Assembly: GCF_013386765.1 (NCBI RefSeq)
Contig: NZ_JACARE010000019.1
Location: 1-64,000, forward strand
Length of the DNA stretch: 64,000 nt
Source: Pseudomonas yamanorum
GTDB lineage: Bacteria; Pseudomonadota; Gammaproteobacteria; Pseudomonadales; Pseudomonadaceae
Reading direction: 5' to 3'
Under the pieces are notes generated by a model, which did not search any database, was not told the origin of the DNA, and worked only from the letters and a program-made list of their open reading frames with translations. Below, in pieces: positions 1 through 7,979 of this stretch. The translations under genes were made by a program, and so were the position numbers. The first letter of the stretch is position 1. Every line of letters begins with the position of its first letter.

Positions 1-165
1 CCGAAGCAGGTGAAAATAATCTTACAAGGGAACGCCGAGCCTAGGCGAGGCGCCGACAGGCGGGGCAGAGCGTTTTGGTTACTTTGCCGCTTTTTGCAAA
101 GTGACTCGCTGTAAGAGCGAAACCCTAAGTGGCCGTTACCGAAGAAACGGATATGTACTCACACC
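1..165. repeat. Pseudomonas dispersed extragenic repeat
   Basis: No gene is seen here. The stretch contains segments such as TTTTGGTTACTTTG, AAAGTGACTCGCTGTAAG and AAACGGATATGTAC, which I recognise from memory as part of a family of noncoding repeats scattered through fluorescent Pseudomonas genomes. The right end abuts the stop codon of the leftward acetyltransferase gene, which fits the usual position of such repeats between genes. Copy number cannot be judged from one window. Confidence 0.55.
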
Positions 166-717
166 TCACCCCACAGAAATCACCAAAGGCACCCGATAGC
201 GCACCAACGGCAACGGCTCATCATGTTCCACCACAGTCTTTTCAGTATGCAGCTCAGCCACAAACCCAAGCGCCCGGTAGAAACCCAGAGCACGCCGATT
301 CCCCTGCACCACCCAAACGGTCGCACTGGTATACCCAGCCTCAACCAACTGATCCCGAACCTGCCCCCAAAGCCGCGTGCCAATCCCCTGCCCCCAAATC
401 CCGGGCAACAGATTGAGCGCACGCAACTCTCCAGTGGCCGACGACGCATCCACATCCCGACTGCTGCCAAAGGACGCCCACGCCACCAACTCCCCATCCA
501 GCTCCACCACCCACACCGACAATGTGCCGCCGGCTAGGGCCTGGGCCAGAAAAGCCGTGCGCTGGGACACGCCACCGTTCAGGTCAGCAAGAAAACGCTC
601 GGACAGAATCTCCCGATACGCCGCCTGCCACGTCTGCAAATGAATGTGCGCCAACTGCGGCGCATCTTCCACCCGTGCCGGCCTGAAATACAGCTCGCCC
701 TGAAGCACCCCGCTCAC
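166..717 (-). CDS. GNAT family N-acetyltransferase
   Basis: A 183-residue protein with the GNAT fold signature. The acetyl-CoA pyrophosphate loop is visible as GIWGQGIG (residues 106-113), followed by the C-terminal NRRALGFYRALGF segment (140-152) typical of the family. It should move an acetyl group from acetyl-CoA to an amine, but the substrate cannot be told. The GTG start overlaps the stop of the flavin monooxygenase gene in a GTGA junction, so translation is probably coupled. It is the last gene of an eight-gene leftward operon; a role in modifying an amine product of that pathway is only inference. Confidence 0.85.
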   Translation of the reverse strand: MSGVLQGELYFRPARVEDAPQLAHIHLQTWQAAYREILSERFLADLNGGVSQRTAFLAQALAGGTLSVWVVELDGELVAWASFGSSRDVDASSATGELRALNLLPGIWGQGIGTRLWGQVRDQLVEAGYTSATVWVVQGNRRALGFYRALGFVAELHTEKTVVEHDEPLPLVRYRVPLVISVG

Positions 718-2114
718 GACGAAAACCGCAACGGCAACGCCGCCTGAAGCAACGCCGCCGGATCCCGATAACGCGCGCCAAAATGATCATGCGGCAACCG
801 CGCCCGCCCAGCCCCGAACAACCGCTCCCGCAGCGTCTCCCCCTCGTTGTACCGCTCACGAAACCGCCCCCGACGACGCAACTCCGGCACCACCAATTCG
901 ATAAAATCCCGCGCCGTCTCAAACGACAAATATTGCCGCAGATTAATCCCGTCGATCCCATCCTCATCCAGCCATTTCTCAATGGCGTCCGCCACCACCG
1001 TCGGCGTACCCGCCACAAAAAACCGCTCGCGATTAAAACCACCAAGCTGCGCCAATACCGCCCCAACGGTGGAGTCCGCTTTGTACCGACTCAAACTCTC
1101 CCACCCCTTGACCTGCAGACTCACCAGATCACTGATCAACGTATCGCGCGGATACGCCGTCAAATCGATCGCAGACTGCCCATGAGCCAGCGACGCCTCG
1201 ACACTCACCAGCTTGCGATAACTGTCGAGCTTGGCACTGACCTCCTCATCGGTCCGCCCAACGATCACCCCAGCCATGACGATAAACTTCACCCCCGCCG
1301 GATCGCGATCATGCTCCACCGCCTTCTGCCGCATGGCCTGGATATTCGCACGCACCTCCGGCGCATCACTTCCACCGGTGAACACCACTTCAGCATGCCG
1401 CCCCGCAAACTCGATGCCGGCAGGCGACCCGGTGGCCTGGAACAGCACCGGCGTACGCTGCCGCGAAGGCTGGCACAGGTGCGGCCCGGCAACCTTGAAG
1501 TGCTCACCCACGTGGTTGATGTAGCGCACCTTGTCCGGATCGGTATAGATCCGCCGCTCGCGGTCGACAATCACCGCATCGTCGTCCCACGAGCCCTCCC
1601 AAAGTTTGTACAACACGTCGAGGTATTCGTCGGCGATCTCGTAGCGGTGATCGTGGACCACCTCGGTGTCGTGCCCAAAGTTGCGCGCCGCATTCGGCAG
1701 GTACGAGGTGACGATGTTCCAGCCCACGCGGCCCTTGGTCAGGTGATCAAGGGTGCTCATGCGCCGCGCAAAGGCAAACGGCGGTTCGTACGTGGTGGAA
1801 AAGGTCGCGCCGAAACCAAGGTTTTTGGTCACCCCGGCCATCGCCGGAATCACCAGCAACGGGTCGTTACTGGGGATCTGCATGCCTTCACGCAAGGACG
1901 TTTCGGGGCCGTCGCGAAAGCGGTCGTAAGTGCCGATCACGTCAGCCAGGAACACCCCGTCGAAGGTGCCGTATTCCAGCAATTGCGCAAGCTCGGTCCA
2001 GTAGTCCAGGTCGTTGAAACGGTGCCGGTTGTTGTCGGGGTGTACCCACAAACCATGGACGATGTGGCTGACGCAGTTCATCTCAAACAAATTCACGTGC
2101 AGTTGCTTGGGCAC
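714..2114 (-). CDS. LLM-class flavin-dependent monooxygenase (NtaA/SnaA/DszA type)
   Basis: A 466-residue member of the luciferase-like flavin monooxygenases, of the long NtaA/SnaA/DszA/SoxA branch; the N-terminal NLFEMNCVSHIVHGLW and the central GRVGWNIVTS blocks are typical. Such enzymes use reduced FMN supplied by a separate reductase, and known members attack nitrilotriacetate, sulfones or sulfonates. I chose the GTG at 2114 because AAGGAG lies 8 nt before it, whereas the GTG at 2123 sits directly against that ribosome site. It follows the ABC ATPase gene by 36 nt. No flavin reductase gene is seen in the cluster. Together with the SfnB/DszC-like gene upstream it suggests C-S bond cleavage for sulfur supply, but the substrate is not known. 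Confidence 0.88.
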   Translation of the reverse strand: MPKQLHVNLFEMNCVSHIVHGLWVHPDNNRHRFNDLDYWTELAQLLEYGTFDGVFLADVIGTYDRFRDGPETSLREGMQIPSNDPLLVIPAMAGVTKNLGFGATFSTTYEPPFAFARRMSTLDHLTKGRVGWNIVTSYLPNAARNFGHDTEVVHDHRYEIADEYLDVLYKLWEGSWDDDAVIVDRERRIYTDPDKVRYINHVGEHFKVAGPHLCQPSRQRTPVLFQATGSPAGIEFAGRHAEVVFTGGSDAPEVRANIQAMRQKAVEHDRDPAGVKFIVMAGVIVGRTDEEVSAKLDSYRKLVSVEASLAHGQSAIDLTAYPRDTLISDLVSLQVKGWESLSRYKADSTVGAVLAQLGGFNRERFFVAGTPTVVADAIEKWLDEDGIDGINLRQYLSFETARDFIELVVPELRRRGRFRERYNEGETLRERLFGAGRARLPHDHFGARYRDPAALLQAALPLRFSS

Positions 2115-2150
2115 CAGGAGCACTCCTTCGTAGATACTTTTTCCAGGACA

Positions 2151-3809
2151 TCAGATCGCTACGTTCAGGTAGAACGGGACTGGCGTGTAGTCGGTTTCAA
2201 GGGTCGGAATCGCGTCGATCAGCGCGCGGGTATAGGCGTGGGCCGGGCGGTCGAACACGGCGCGTACCGAGCCGGACTCCACCACTTCACCGGCCTTCAT
2301 CACCAGCACGCGCTCGCTGACGTGGTTGATCACGCCAAGGTCGTGGGAGATGAACAGGCAGGCCAGGCCGAGGCGGCGCTTGAGGTCGTCGAGCAGCTCC
2401 AGAATCTGCGCCTGCACCGACACGTCCAGCGCCGACACCGGCTCATCGCAGATCAGGATCTGCGGCTCGCAAGCCAGGGCCCGGGCAATCGCGATGCGTT
2501 GACGCTGGCCGCCGGAGAGTTCGATGGGCCGGCGCGACAAGGCGCTGGCATCGAGGCGCACCAGTTCCAGCAGTTCCAGGGCGCGGTCGCGCCGGGCATG
2601 CCGCGGTACGCCGGCCACCACCAGCGCTTCGAACAGCACACGCTGCACGGTGTAGCGCGGGTCGAAGGAGCTTAGCGGGTCCTGGAACACCACTTGCACT
2701 GCACGCCGGGCTTCGCGTTTTTGCTTGGCGTCGAGGTCGGACCAGCGCTGGCCCTTTATCCACACCTCGCCAGCGTCGGCGGTTTCCAGGCCGAGTATCA
2801 GGCGGGTCAAGGTGGTCTTGCCACAGCCCGATTCGCCCACCACGCCGAGTGTCTCGCCGCGACGCAGTTGCAACGACACCTGGTTCAACACCGTGCGGGT
2901 TTTGCCGTCGGGGCCGACAAAGGTCTTGGACAGCTCGCGCGCTTCCAGCAGTACTTCGCCCTGAGGCGCAGGCTCGGGTTCAACCGCCGTGAGCAGTCGG
3001 CGGGTGGGCTGGAAGTGCACGGCCTTGGCCGCCCGCAGCAGCAGTTGCGTATACGGATGACGCGGGTCTTGCAGGACCTGTTCGGTGCTGCCCTCCTCCA
3101 CGATCACCCCGTGGCGCATCACGGCCACGCGGTCGGCCAGGCGCGAGACCACCGACAGGTCGTGGCTGACCATCAGCAGTGCGTTGTGTTCGCCGCGCAG
3201 GCTTTCCAGCAGCGCGATGACCTGAGCCTGCACCGTGGCGTCCAGTGCGGTGGTGGGCTCATCGGCAATGATCAGCCGTGGGTTGCAGGCAATGGCCGAG
3301 GCGATCAGTGCACGCTGGCGCAAACCGCCGGAGAGCTGCCAGGGGTATTGGCTGGCGCGCAGTTCGGGTTCCGGCACGCCGACATCCCGCAACAGCTCCA
3401 GCACCCGCAGGCGGCGCGCTTCCAGGCCCAATGCGGTGTGCAGGTGCAACGGTTCCTCGATCTCGGCACCCACGCGGCGCAGCGGGTCCAGCGCGCCGAG
3501 GGCATCCTGCATCACAAAGCCGATGCTGGCGCCGCGCAGCTGTTGCCAGGCCCGCTCGTTGAGCTGGCGCAGGTCGATGCCCTGGAAAGCCAGCTTGGCG
3601 GCCTGCACGTGGGCGTCCTTGCCGGTGAGGCCGGCCAGGGTGCGGGCGGTGACGCTTTTGCCGGAGCCCGACTCCCCCACCAGCGCCAGGCATTCGCCGC
3701 GATGCAACTGCAGGCTGACACCGTGCAATACCGGTTCGGCCTGACCGAAGCGTACGGTCAAGTCGCGGATGTCGACCAGTGGGCCGAGGGTATGGATATT
3801 CATCGTCAT
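2151..3809 (-). CDS. ABC transporter, fused dual ATP-binding subunit (dipeptide/nickel type)
   Basis: A 552-residue protein with two complete ABC ATPase domains in one chain, like fused DppD-DppF. Domain 1 has Walker A GESGSGKS (45-52), signature LSGG (159-162) and Walker B IIADEP (180-185). Domain 2 has Walker A GESGCGKT (325-332), signature LSGG (431-434) and Walker B ILICDEP (451-457). It energises uptake by the two permeases and the lipoprotein of the same operon. The start is the ATG at 3809, which overlaps the TGA of the permease gene (ATGA); a longer reading frame upstream is out of phase with real coding. The substrate is unknown; peptide-type transporters also carry opines, nickel and small organosulfur compounds. 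Confidence 0.93.
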   Translation of the reverse strand: MTMNIHTLGPLVDIRDLTVRFGQAEPVLHGVSLQLHRGECLALVGESGSGKSVTARTLAGLTGKDAHVQAAKLAFQGIDLRQLNERAWQQLRGASIGFVMQDALGALDPLRRVGAEIEEPLHLHTALGLEARRLRVLELLRDVGVPEPELRASQYPWQLSGGLRQRALIASAIACNPRLIIADEPTTALDATVQAQVIALLESLRGEHNALLMVSHDLSVVSRLADRVAVMRHGVIVEEGSTEQVLQDPRHPYTQLLLRAAKAVHFQPTRRLLTAVEPEPAPQGEVLLEARELSKTFVGPDGKTRTVLNQVSLQLRRGETLGVVGESGCGKTTLTRLILGLETADAGEVWIKGQRWSDLDAKQKREARRAVQVVFQDPLSSFDPRYTVQRVLFEALVVAGVPRHARRDRALELLELVRLDASALSRRPIELSGGQRQRIAIARALACEPQILICDEPVSALDVSVQAQILELLDDLKRRLGLACLFISHDLGVINHVSERVLVMKAGEVVESGSVRAVFDRPAHAYTRALIDAIPTLETDYTPVPFYLNVAI

Positions 3810-4669
3810 AGGGGCTTTCCTTCGCTGCGGCGCAACAGTTCGCGGCCGATGGCACTGATGGAAACAACGGTCAGGGTGATGATCAGGGCGGGCCAGGCCA
3901 CCAGCCACGGCGCATTGGCCAGGAAGCTGCGCCCGATGGCCAGCATGCCGCCCCACTCCGGCGCGGGCGGCGGTGCGCCGAAGCCGAGGAAGCTCAAGGC
4001 GGCACCGGCGGTGATCGCGCCGCCGATGCCGATAGTGGCGAGGATCAGCACCGGCTTGAACGCATTCGGCAGGATGTGCCGCAGCACCACCGCCAGGTGC
4101 GATTGGCCGAGGGTGACGGCGGACTCGACGTAGCCGGCGTTGCGTACGGTGAGGGTTTGCGCCCGCACCAGCCGCGCATACCGCGGCACGCCGGCGATGC
4201 CCACGGCAAGGATCAGGTTGGCGGTGCCCTGGCCGAAAAACGTGATAATCACCAGCGCCAGCAACAGGTCGGGAAACGACAGCAGCACGTCGATCCCGCG
4301 CATCAAGGCGCCGTCCAGCCAGCGCGGGCCGAGGCCCGCGATCAGCCCGAGCAAGGTGCCCCAGGCCAGCCCCAGCGCGGTGGCGGCCAGGCCCATGAAC
4401 AGCGACGAGCGCACGCCGTAAATCAAGCGGCTGAGCACGTCACGCCCATTCTCATCGGTGCCCAGCCAATGCACGTTGCTCGGTGCCTGGAATGCCAGGC
4501 GCGCCGAGGCATCCAGCGGGTCATACGGGGCCAGCCACTGTGGAAAAACAGCGGCCAGCAGCAACAGCCCGACAAATACTCCGGCGAGCAACAGCCCGGG
4601 CCGCAGTTGGGTAAACCCGGCAAGACGCAACGGGTGATTGCCGCTCAACGTTTCAATGCTTTGCGTCAT
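3806..4669 (-). CDS. ABC transporter permease (DppC type)
   Basis: A 287-residue inner-membrane permease of the peptide/nickel family. About six membrane spans are visible, the first near residues 27-47, followed by a periplasmic loop with NVHWLGTDENGRDVLSRL, which is diagnostic for DppC/OppC. The EAA coupling loop reads around LGQSHLAVVLRHILPN. It pairs with the DppB-type permease encoded about 2.4 kb upstream in the same operon, an unusual separation caused by two enzyme genes lying between the two permeases. Its stop overlaps the ATPase start by 4 nt. Confidence 0.93.
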   Translation of the reverse strand: MTQSIETLSGNHPLRLAGFTQLRPGLLLAGVFVGLLLLAAVFPQWLAPYDPLDASARLAFQAPSNVHWLGTDENGRDVLSRLIYGVRSSLFMGLAATALGLAWGTLLGLIAGLGPRWLDGALMRGIDVLLSFPDLLLALVIITFFGQGTANLILAVGIAGVPRYARLVRAQTLTVRNAGYVESAVTLGQSHLAVVLRHILPNAFKPVLILATIGIGGAITAGAALSFLGFGAPPPAPEWGGMLAIGRSFLANAPWLVAWPALIITLTVVSISAIGRELLRRSEGKPL

Positions 4670-4684
4670 GCCAGGCTCCTGGTA

Positions 4685-5737
4685 CTAGGGCGCGGGGTTG
4701 GGAATGCGCTGGTGGATGGCCTGGATCTGCGCCTTGATCTCGTCGCTGAGGCTCACGTCCAGCGCGCCGAGGTTGTCGCGCAATTGCGCCAGGCTGGTTT
4801 GCCCGGTGAGCGCGCTGGTGACGAAGGGTTTGTCGATGATGAATGCGAGGGCCAACTGGGCCGGTGTCAGGCCGTGTTGCCGGGCAATTTCCACGTAGCC
4901 GGTGATGGCTTCCTGGGCCGAGGCGCTGTCATAACGGTTGAAGGTGCGGTACACCGCCGACAGCCGCGAACCCTCGGGGCGTGCGCCACCGAGGTACTTG
5001 CCGGTGAGCGCACCGAAGGCCAGCGGCGAGTACGCCAGCAGGCCGACACCTTCACGGTGGGTGAACTCCGAGAGGCCTCCCTCGTACAGGCGGTTAAGCA
5101 GGCTGTAGGGGTTTTGCACGCTGGCAATCCGCGGCAGGCCGAGGCGTTCACTCTGCTTGAGAAACTCGGCGACGCCCCACGGGGTTTCGTTGGAGACGCC
5201 GATATGCCGCACCTTGCCGGCCTTGACCTGATCGGCCAGCACCGCCAGGGTTTCCTCGATGGCGACGCTCTGGTTGTCTGCCTGATACGGGTATTCGCGC
5301 TGGCCGAAGATGTTGGTGGTGCGGTCGGGCCAGTGCAGTTGGTAGAGGTCGAGGTAGTCGGTGTTCAGGCGCTTGAGGCTGCCGTCCAGGGCTTCGACGA
5401 TGTTGCGCCGGTCGTGGTGGCTGAGGCCGTCGCGGATGTGCTGCTGGCTGTTGGGGTCACGGGCCGGGCCGGCAATTTTGCTCGCCAGGATCACCTCGTC
5501 ACGTCGACCACTGGCCGCCAGCCAACTGCCGATATAGCGCTCGGTGGTGCGCCAGGTTTCGGCCTTGGTGGGCGTGGGGTACATCTCGGCGGTGTCGATG
5601 AAGTTGATGCCTTCGGCCAGCGCCAGATCAATCTGCTGATGGGCATCGGTTTCGGTGTTCTGGTGGCCCCAGGTCATGGTGCCCAGGCCCAGCACGCTGA
5701 CTTGGATATCGCTGTTGCCCAGTTGGCGGTAACGCAT
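4685..5737 (-). CDS. Tas-like NADP(H)-dependent aldo-keto reductase
   Basis: A 350-residue aldo-keto reductase that closely resembles E. coli Tas in the stretches I remember (GLGTMTWG, NPYSLLNR, LTGKYL). The catalytic set is visible as Asp48, Tyr53, Lys87 and His135 (LYQLHW). It reduces carbonyl compounds with NADPH in the cytoplasm. I chose the ATG at 5737, with AAGGA 6 nt upstream, over an ATG at 5773 that would overlap the previous gene. It sits between the SfnB/DszC-like gene and the DppC-type permease, so it may handle an aldehyde or ketone released by the operon's monooxygenases; that link is inferred from position only. Confidence 0.88.
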   Translation of the reverse strand: MRYRQLGNSDIQVSVLGLGTMTWGHQNTETDAHQQIDLALAEGINFIDTAEMYPTPTKAETWRTTERYIGSWLAASGRRDEVILASKIAGPARDPNSQQHIRDGLSHHDRRNIVEALDGSLKRLNTDYLDLYQLHWPDRTTNIFGQREYPYQADNQSVAIEETLAVLADQVKAGKVRHIGVSNETPWGVAEFLKQSERLGLPRIASVQNPYSLLNRLYEGGLSEFTHREGVGLLAYSPLAFGALTGKYLGGARPEGSRLSAVYRTFNRYDSASAQEAITGYVEIARQHGLTPAQLALAFIIDKPFVTSALTGQTSLAQLRDNLGALDVSLSDEIKAQIQAIHQRIPNPAP

Positions 5738-5769
5738 GGGTGATCCTTTTTTATTCAAGGGTTGGAGGC

Positions 5770-7023
5770 TCATACCGCACTCGCTTCGTCGCGGGCGGCC
5801 TGCTGCTCGGCGTCGGCGGCTTGCAGGCTGCGCCAGGCGGCGTTGGGAGTGACGTCGTTGAGGTAGTAATTGCCCAGGGCCCGTTCGCGAAAGATCGCCG
5901 GGTTGTGGGAGGCCAGGGTGCGGGCGTTGCGCCAGTGGCGGTCGAAGCGTCGCGACTCGCTGGTGGCAGAGGCGCCGCCGACTTCGAACAGCAGCGTGGT
6001 GGCTTCCAGCACTTGTTCCAGCACAATCTGCTGGGCTTGAAAGGCGCGGATCTCGGCCTCGGTGTAATGCTGTTCGCTGGCGTAGCCGCCCTGCTCCGCG
6101 TCGTGCACTTGCTGCAGCACCTCGGCAACGGCCAGCACCTGAGTGCGGGCCGCGTAAGCCAGGCTCGACAGGCGACCGATCACCCGCTGCACCAGCGGGT
6201 CATCCTTGGGACTCGATTGCCCCGGCACGCCAAACGCACGGGTGCGGCCTTTGACGAATTCGGTGGCGTCGCGCAGCACCGCGTTGGCGATGCCGGCCAG
6301 GGTCGCCAGGTGGAACAGTTGGTAGAACGCGCTCAGGTAGGACTCGGCACGCAGCTCGTCTTTCTTGAAGCGCCGCACGATGTGCTGCGCTGGTACGTCG
6401 ACCGCCTTGAAGCGGGTGGTGCCGCTGCCGGTGAGGCGCTGGCCGAAGCCGTCCCAGTCGTCCTCGACAGTCACACCCGGCGCATCGGTACGCACCGCAA
6501 GGCTGACAAAGTCCTCGCCATCCAGGGCCACAGCGGCAATCCAGTTGGCGTACAGCGTGCCGGTGCAGTAGTACTTCTCACCGTCCAGCTGCCAGCCGGA
6601 GTCGACTGCGCTGAGGGTCACCGAGTTGCGGGTGGTGTCGGTGCGCTCGGCCATGGCGGCGCCCCACAGTTCGCCGTCGACGACTTTGGCGAACCAGTAA
6701 TCCTGGGACTCGCTGTCGCGGCTGGACAGCCGGCCTTCAACAAAACCGAAATGCGCGCGCACGATCTGCGGCAGGTTTGAATCAGCCTCCCCCAGTTCAA
6801 TCAACAGGCGAAACAACTGCGGCAGGCTGGCACCCAGGCCGCCCTGGGCCTGTGGCACGCGCAGGGCACCAAAGCCGGCTTCCCGCAGCCATGCCACCGC
6901 ATCGTGGGCCAGCTCGCGCTGCTGCTCGCGGGCGACGGCGGTGTCGGCTATCCGTGCAAATACGTCAGCGAAACGCTGGTGCAAGTCGGCATAACTCACT
7001 TCAGCGGGGATCGAAGCACTCAT
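5770..7023 (-). CDS. Acyl-CoA dehydrogenase-fold monooxygenase (SfnB/DszC-like)
   Basis: A 417-residue protein with the acyl-CoA dehydrogenase fold: N-terminal helical part, middle beta part (around GAAMAERTD and YYCTGTLYANW) and C-terminal helices. It resembles the SfnB/DszC branch, whose members are flavin-dependent oxygenases or sulfur-starvation proteins, more than beta-oxidation enzymes. The ATG at 7023 has GAAGGA upstream. A much longer reading frame extends into the permease gene but is only an antisense-type artefact. Its neighbours are ABC transporter genes and a DszA-like enzyme, so a two-step oxygenation of an imported organosulfur compound is plausible. True acyl-CoA dehydrogenase activity is not excluded. 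Confidence 0.82.
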   Translation of the reverse strand: MSASIPAEVSYADLHQRFADVFARIADTAVAREQQRELAHDAVAWLREAGFGALRVPQAQGGLGASLPQLFRLLIELGEADSNLPQIVRAHFGFVEGRLSSRDSESQDYWFAKVVDGELWGAAMAERTDTTRNSVTLSAVDSGWQLDGEKYYCTGTLYANWIAAVALDGEDFVSLAVRTDAPGVTVEDDWDGFGQRLTGSGTTRFKAVDVPAQHIVRRFKKDELRAESYLSAFYQLFHLATLAGIANAVLRDATEFVKGRTRAFGVPGQSSPKDDPLVQRVIGRLSSLAYAARTQVLAVAEVLQQVHDAEQGGYASEQHYTEAEIRAFQAQQIVLEQVLEATTLLFEVGGASATSESRRFDRHWRNARTLASHNPAIFRERALGNYYLNDVTPNAAWRSLQAADAEQQAARDEASAV

Positions 7024-7046
7024 GGTTTTTCCTTCTTCAAAGGCAC

Positions 7047-7979
7047 TCACGCTTGATTGGCCCGGGGGTCGATCCAGCGGTTGATCAAATCGACAGCCAG
7101 GTTCACCAGCACGTACACCGTGGCGGCGAGCAAGGTCACGCCCAGCACCATCGGCACGTCTTTGTTGCTGGTGGCGTCGAGCATCAAGCGCCCGATGCCC
7201 TGGCGTGCAAACAGCAATTCCACCACCACCGCGCCGCCCAGCAGGCTGGCGAACACGAACCCGGCCAGCGTCACCAACGGCACCAGGGCGTGGCGCAAGG
7301 CATGGCGCAGGCGCACGGCGGTTTCCGACAGGCCACGGGCACGGGCCATGGCGATAAAGGGTTGTTCGAGGGTGTCTTCCAGGGACTGGCGCAGCAGTTG
7401 GGTCAGCACCGCCGCCACCGGCAAGGCCAGCGCAACGGAGGGCAGGATCAGCGAACGCCAGCCCACCGAACCGGAAGGCGGCAACCAGTGCCAATGAAAC
7501 GAAAACACCAGCAACAGCAGCATACCAATCACAAACGAAGGCGCCGACGACAGCACCAGCTCGGTGCCTGAAGCAACCGAGCGAACCCAGCGCGAACGGT
7601 TGGCAGTGAGGATCGCGCACACCAGCGCCAACACCACCGCCAGCAGCGCGGCGCTAAGGGACAATTGAATGGTTGCGCCGATCTGCTCGGCAATCGCCTG
7701 CTGCACCGGGATGCGCAGGCGGTAGGACTCGCCCAGGTCACCGTGAGCTAGGCGCAGCAGATAATTGCCGTATTGCACGATCAGCGGTTGGTCCAGGCCG
7801 TACTCGGCCCGCACCCGCGCCAGCAGCTCCGGTGTGGGCATCGCATCCGGGCCGCCGAGGATCGCCAGCGCGGTGTCACCGCCGCTGAAGTTGACGGCCA
7901 GAAAGGTCAGCGTCGCCGCGCCCCACAGCACGCCGATGCCCGCCAGCAGGCGCCAGGCGATGGATTTGAACAGGCTCAT
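7047..7979 (-). CDS. ABC transporter permease (DppB type)
   Basis: A 310-residue inner-membrane permease of the peptide/nickel type. The N-terminal span (about residues 10-30) and the following soluble part with YGLDQPLIVQYGNYL are hallmarks of DppB/OppB. The coupling loop reads ARARGLSETAVRLRHALRHALVP. It forms the translocation pore with the DppC-type permease of the same operon. Its ATG overlaps the TGA of the substrate-binding lipoprotein gene by 4 nt. Confidence 0.93.
   Translation of the reverse strand: MSLFKSIAWRLLAGIGVLWGAATLTFLAVNFSGGDTALAILGGPDAMPTPELLARVRAEYGLDQPLIVQYGNYLLRLAHGDLGESYRLRIPVQQAIAEQIGATIQLSLSAALLAVVLALVCAILTANRSRWVRSVASGTELVLSSAPSFVIGMLLLLVFSFHWHWLPPSGSVGWRSLILPSVALALPVAAVLTQLLRQSLEDTLEQPFIAMARARGLSETAVRLRHALRHALVPLVTLAGFVFASLLGGAVVVELLFARQGIGRLMLDATSNKDVPMVLGVTLLAATVYVLVNLAVDLINRWIDPRANQA

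Noticed and set aside
783..2675. Long plus-strand frame of 630 codons opposite the monooxygenase and ATPase genes
   Set aside because: Rich in His, Arg and Gln without domains; it is the antisense shadow of high-GC coding on the minus strand.
7024..7620. N-terminal extension of the SfnB/DszC-like frame into the permease gene
   Set aside because: The added 199 residues are low-complexity Arg/Gly/Ala sequence opposite or out of phase with the permease coding; the ATG at 7023 has a good ribosome site and family-typical length.
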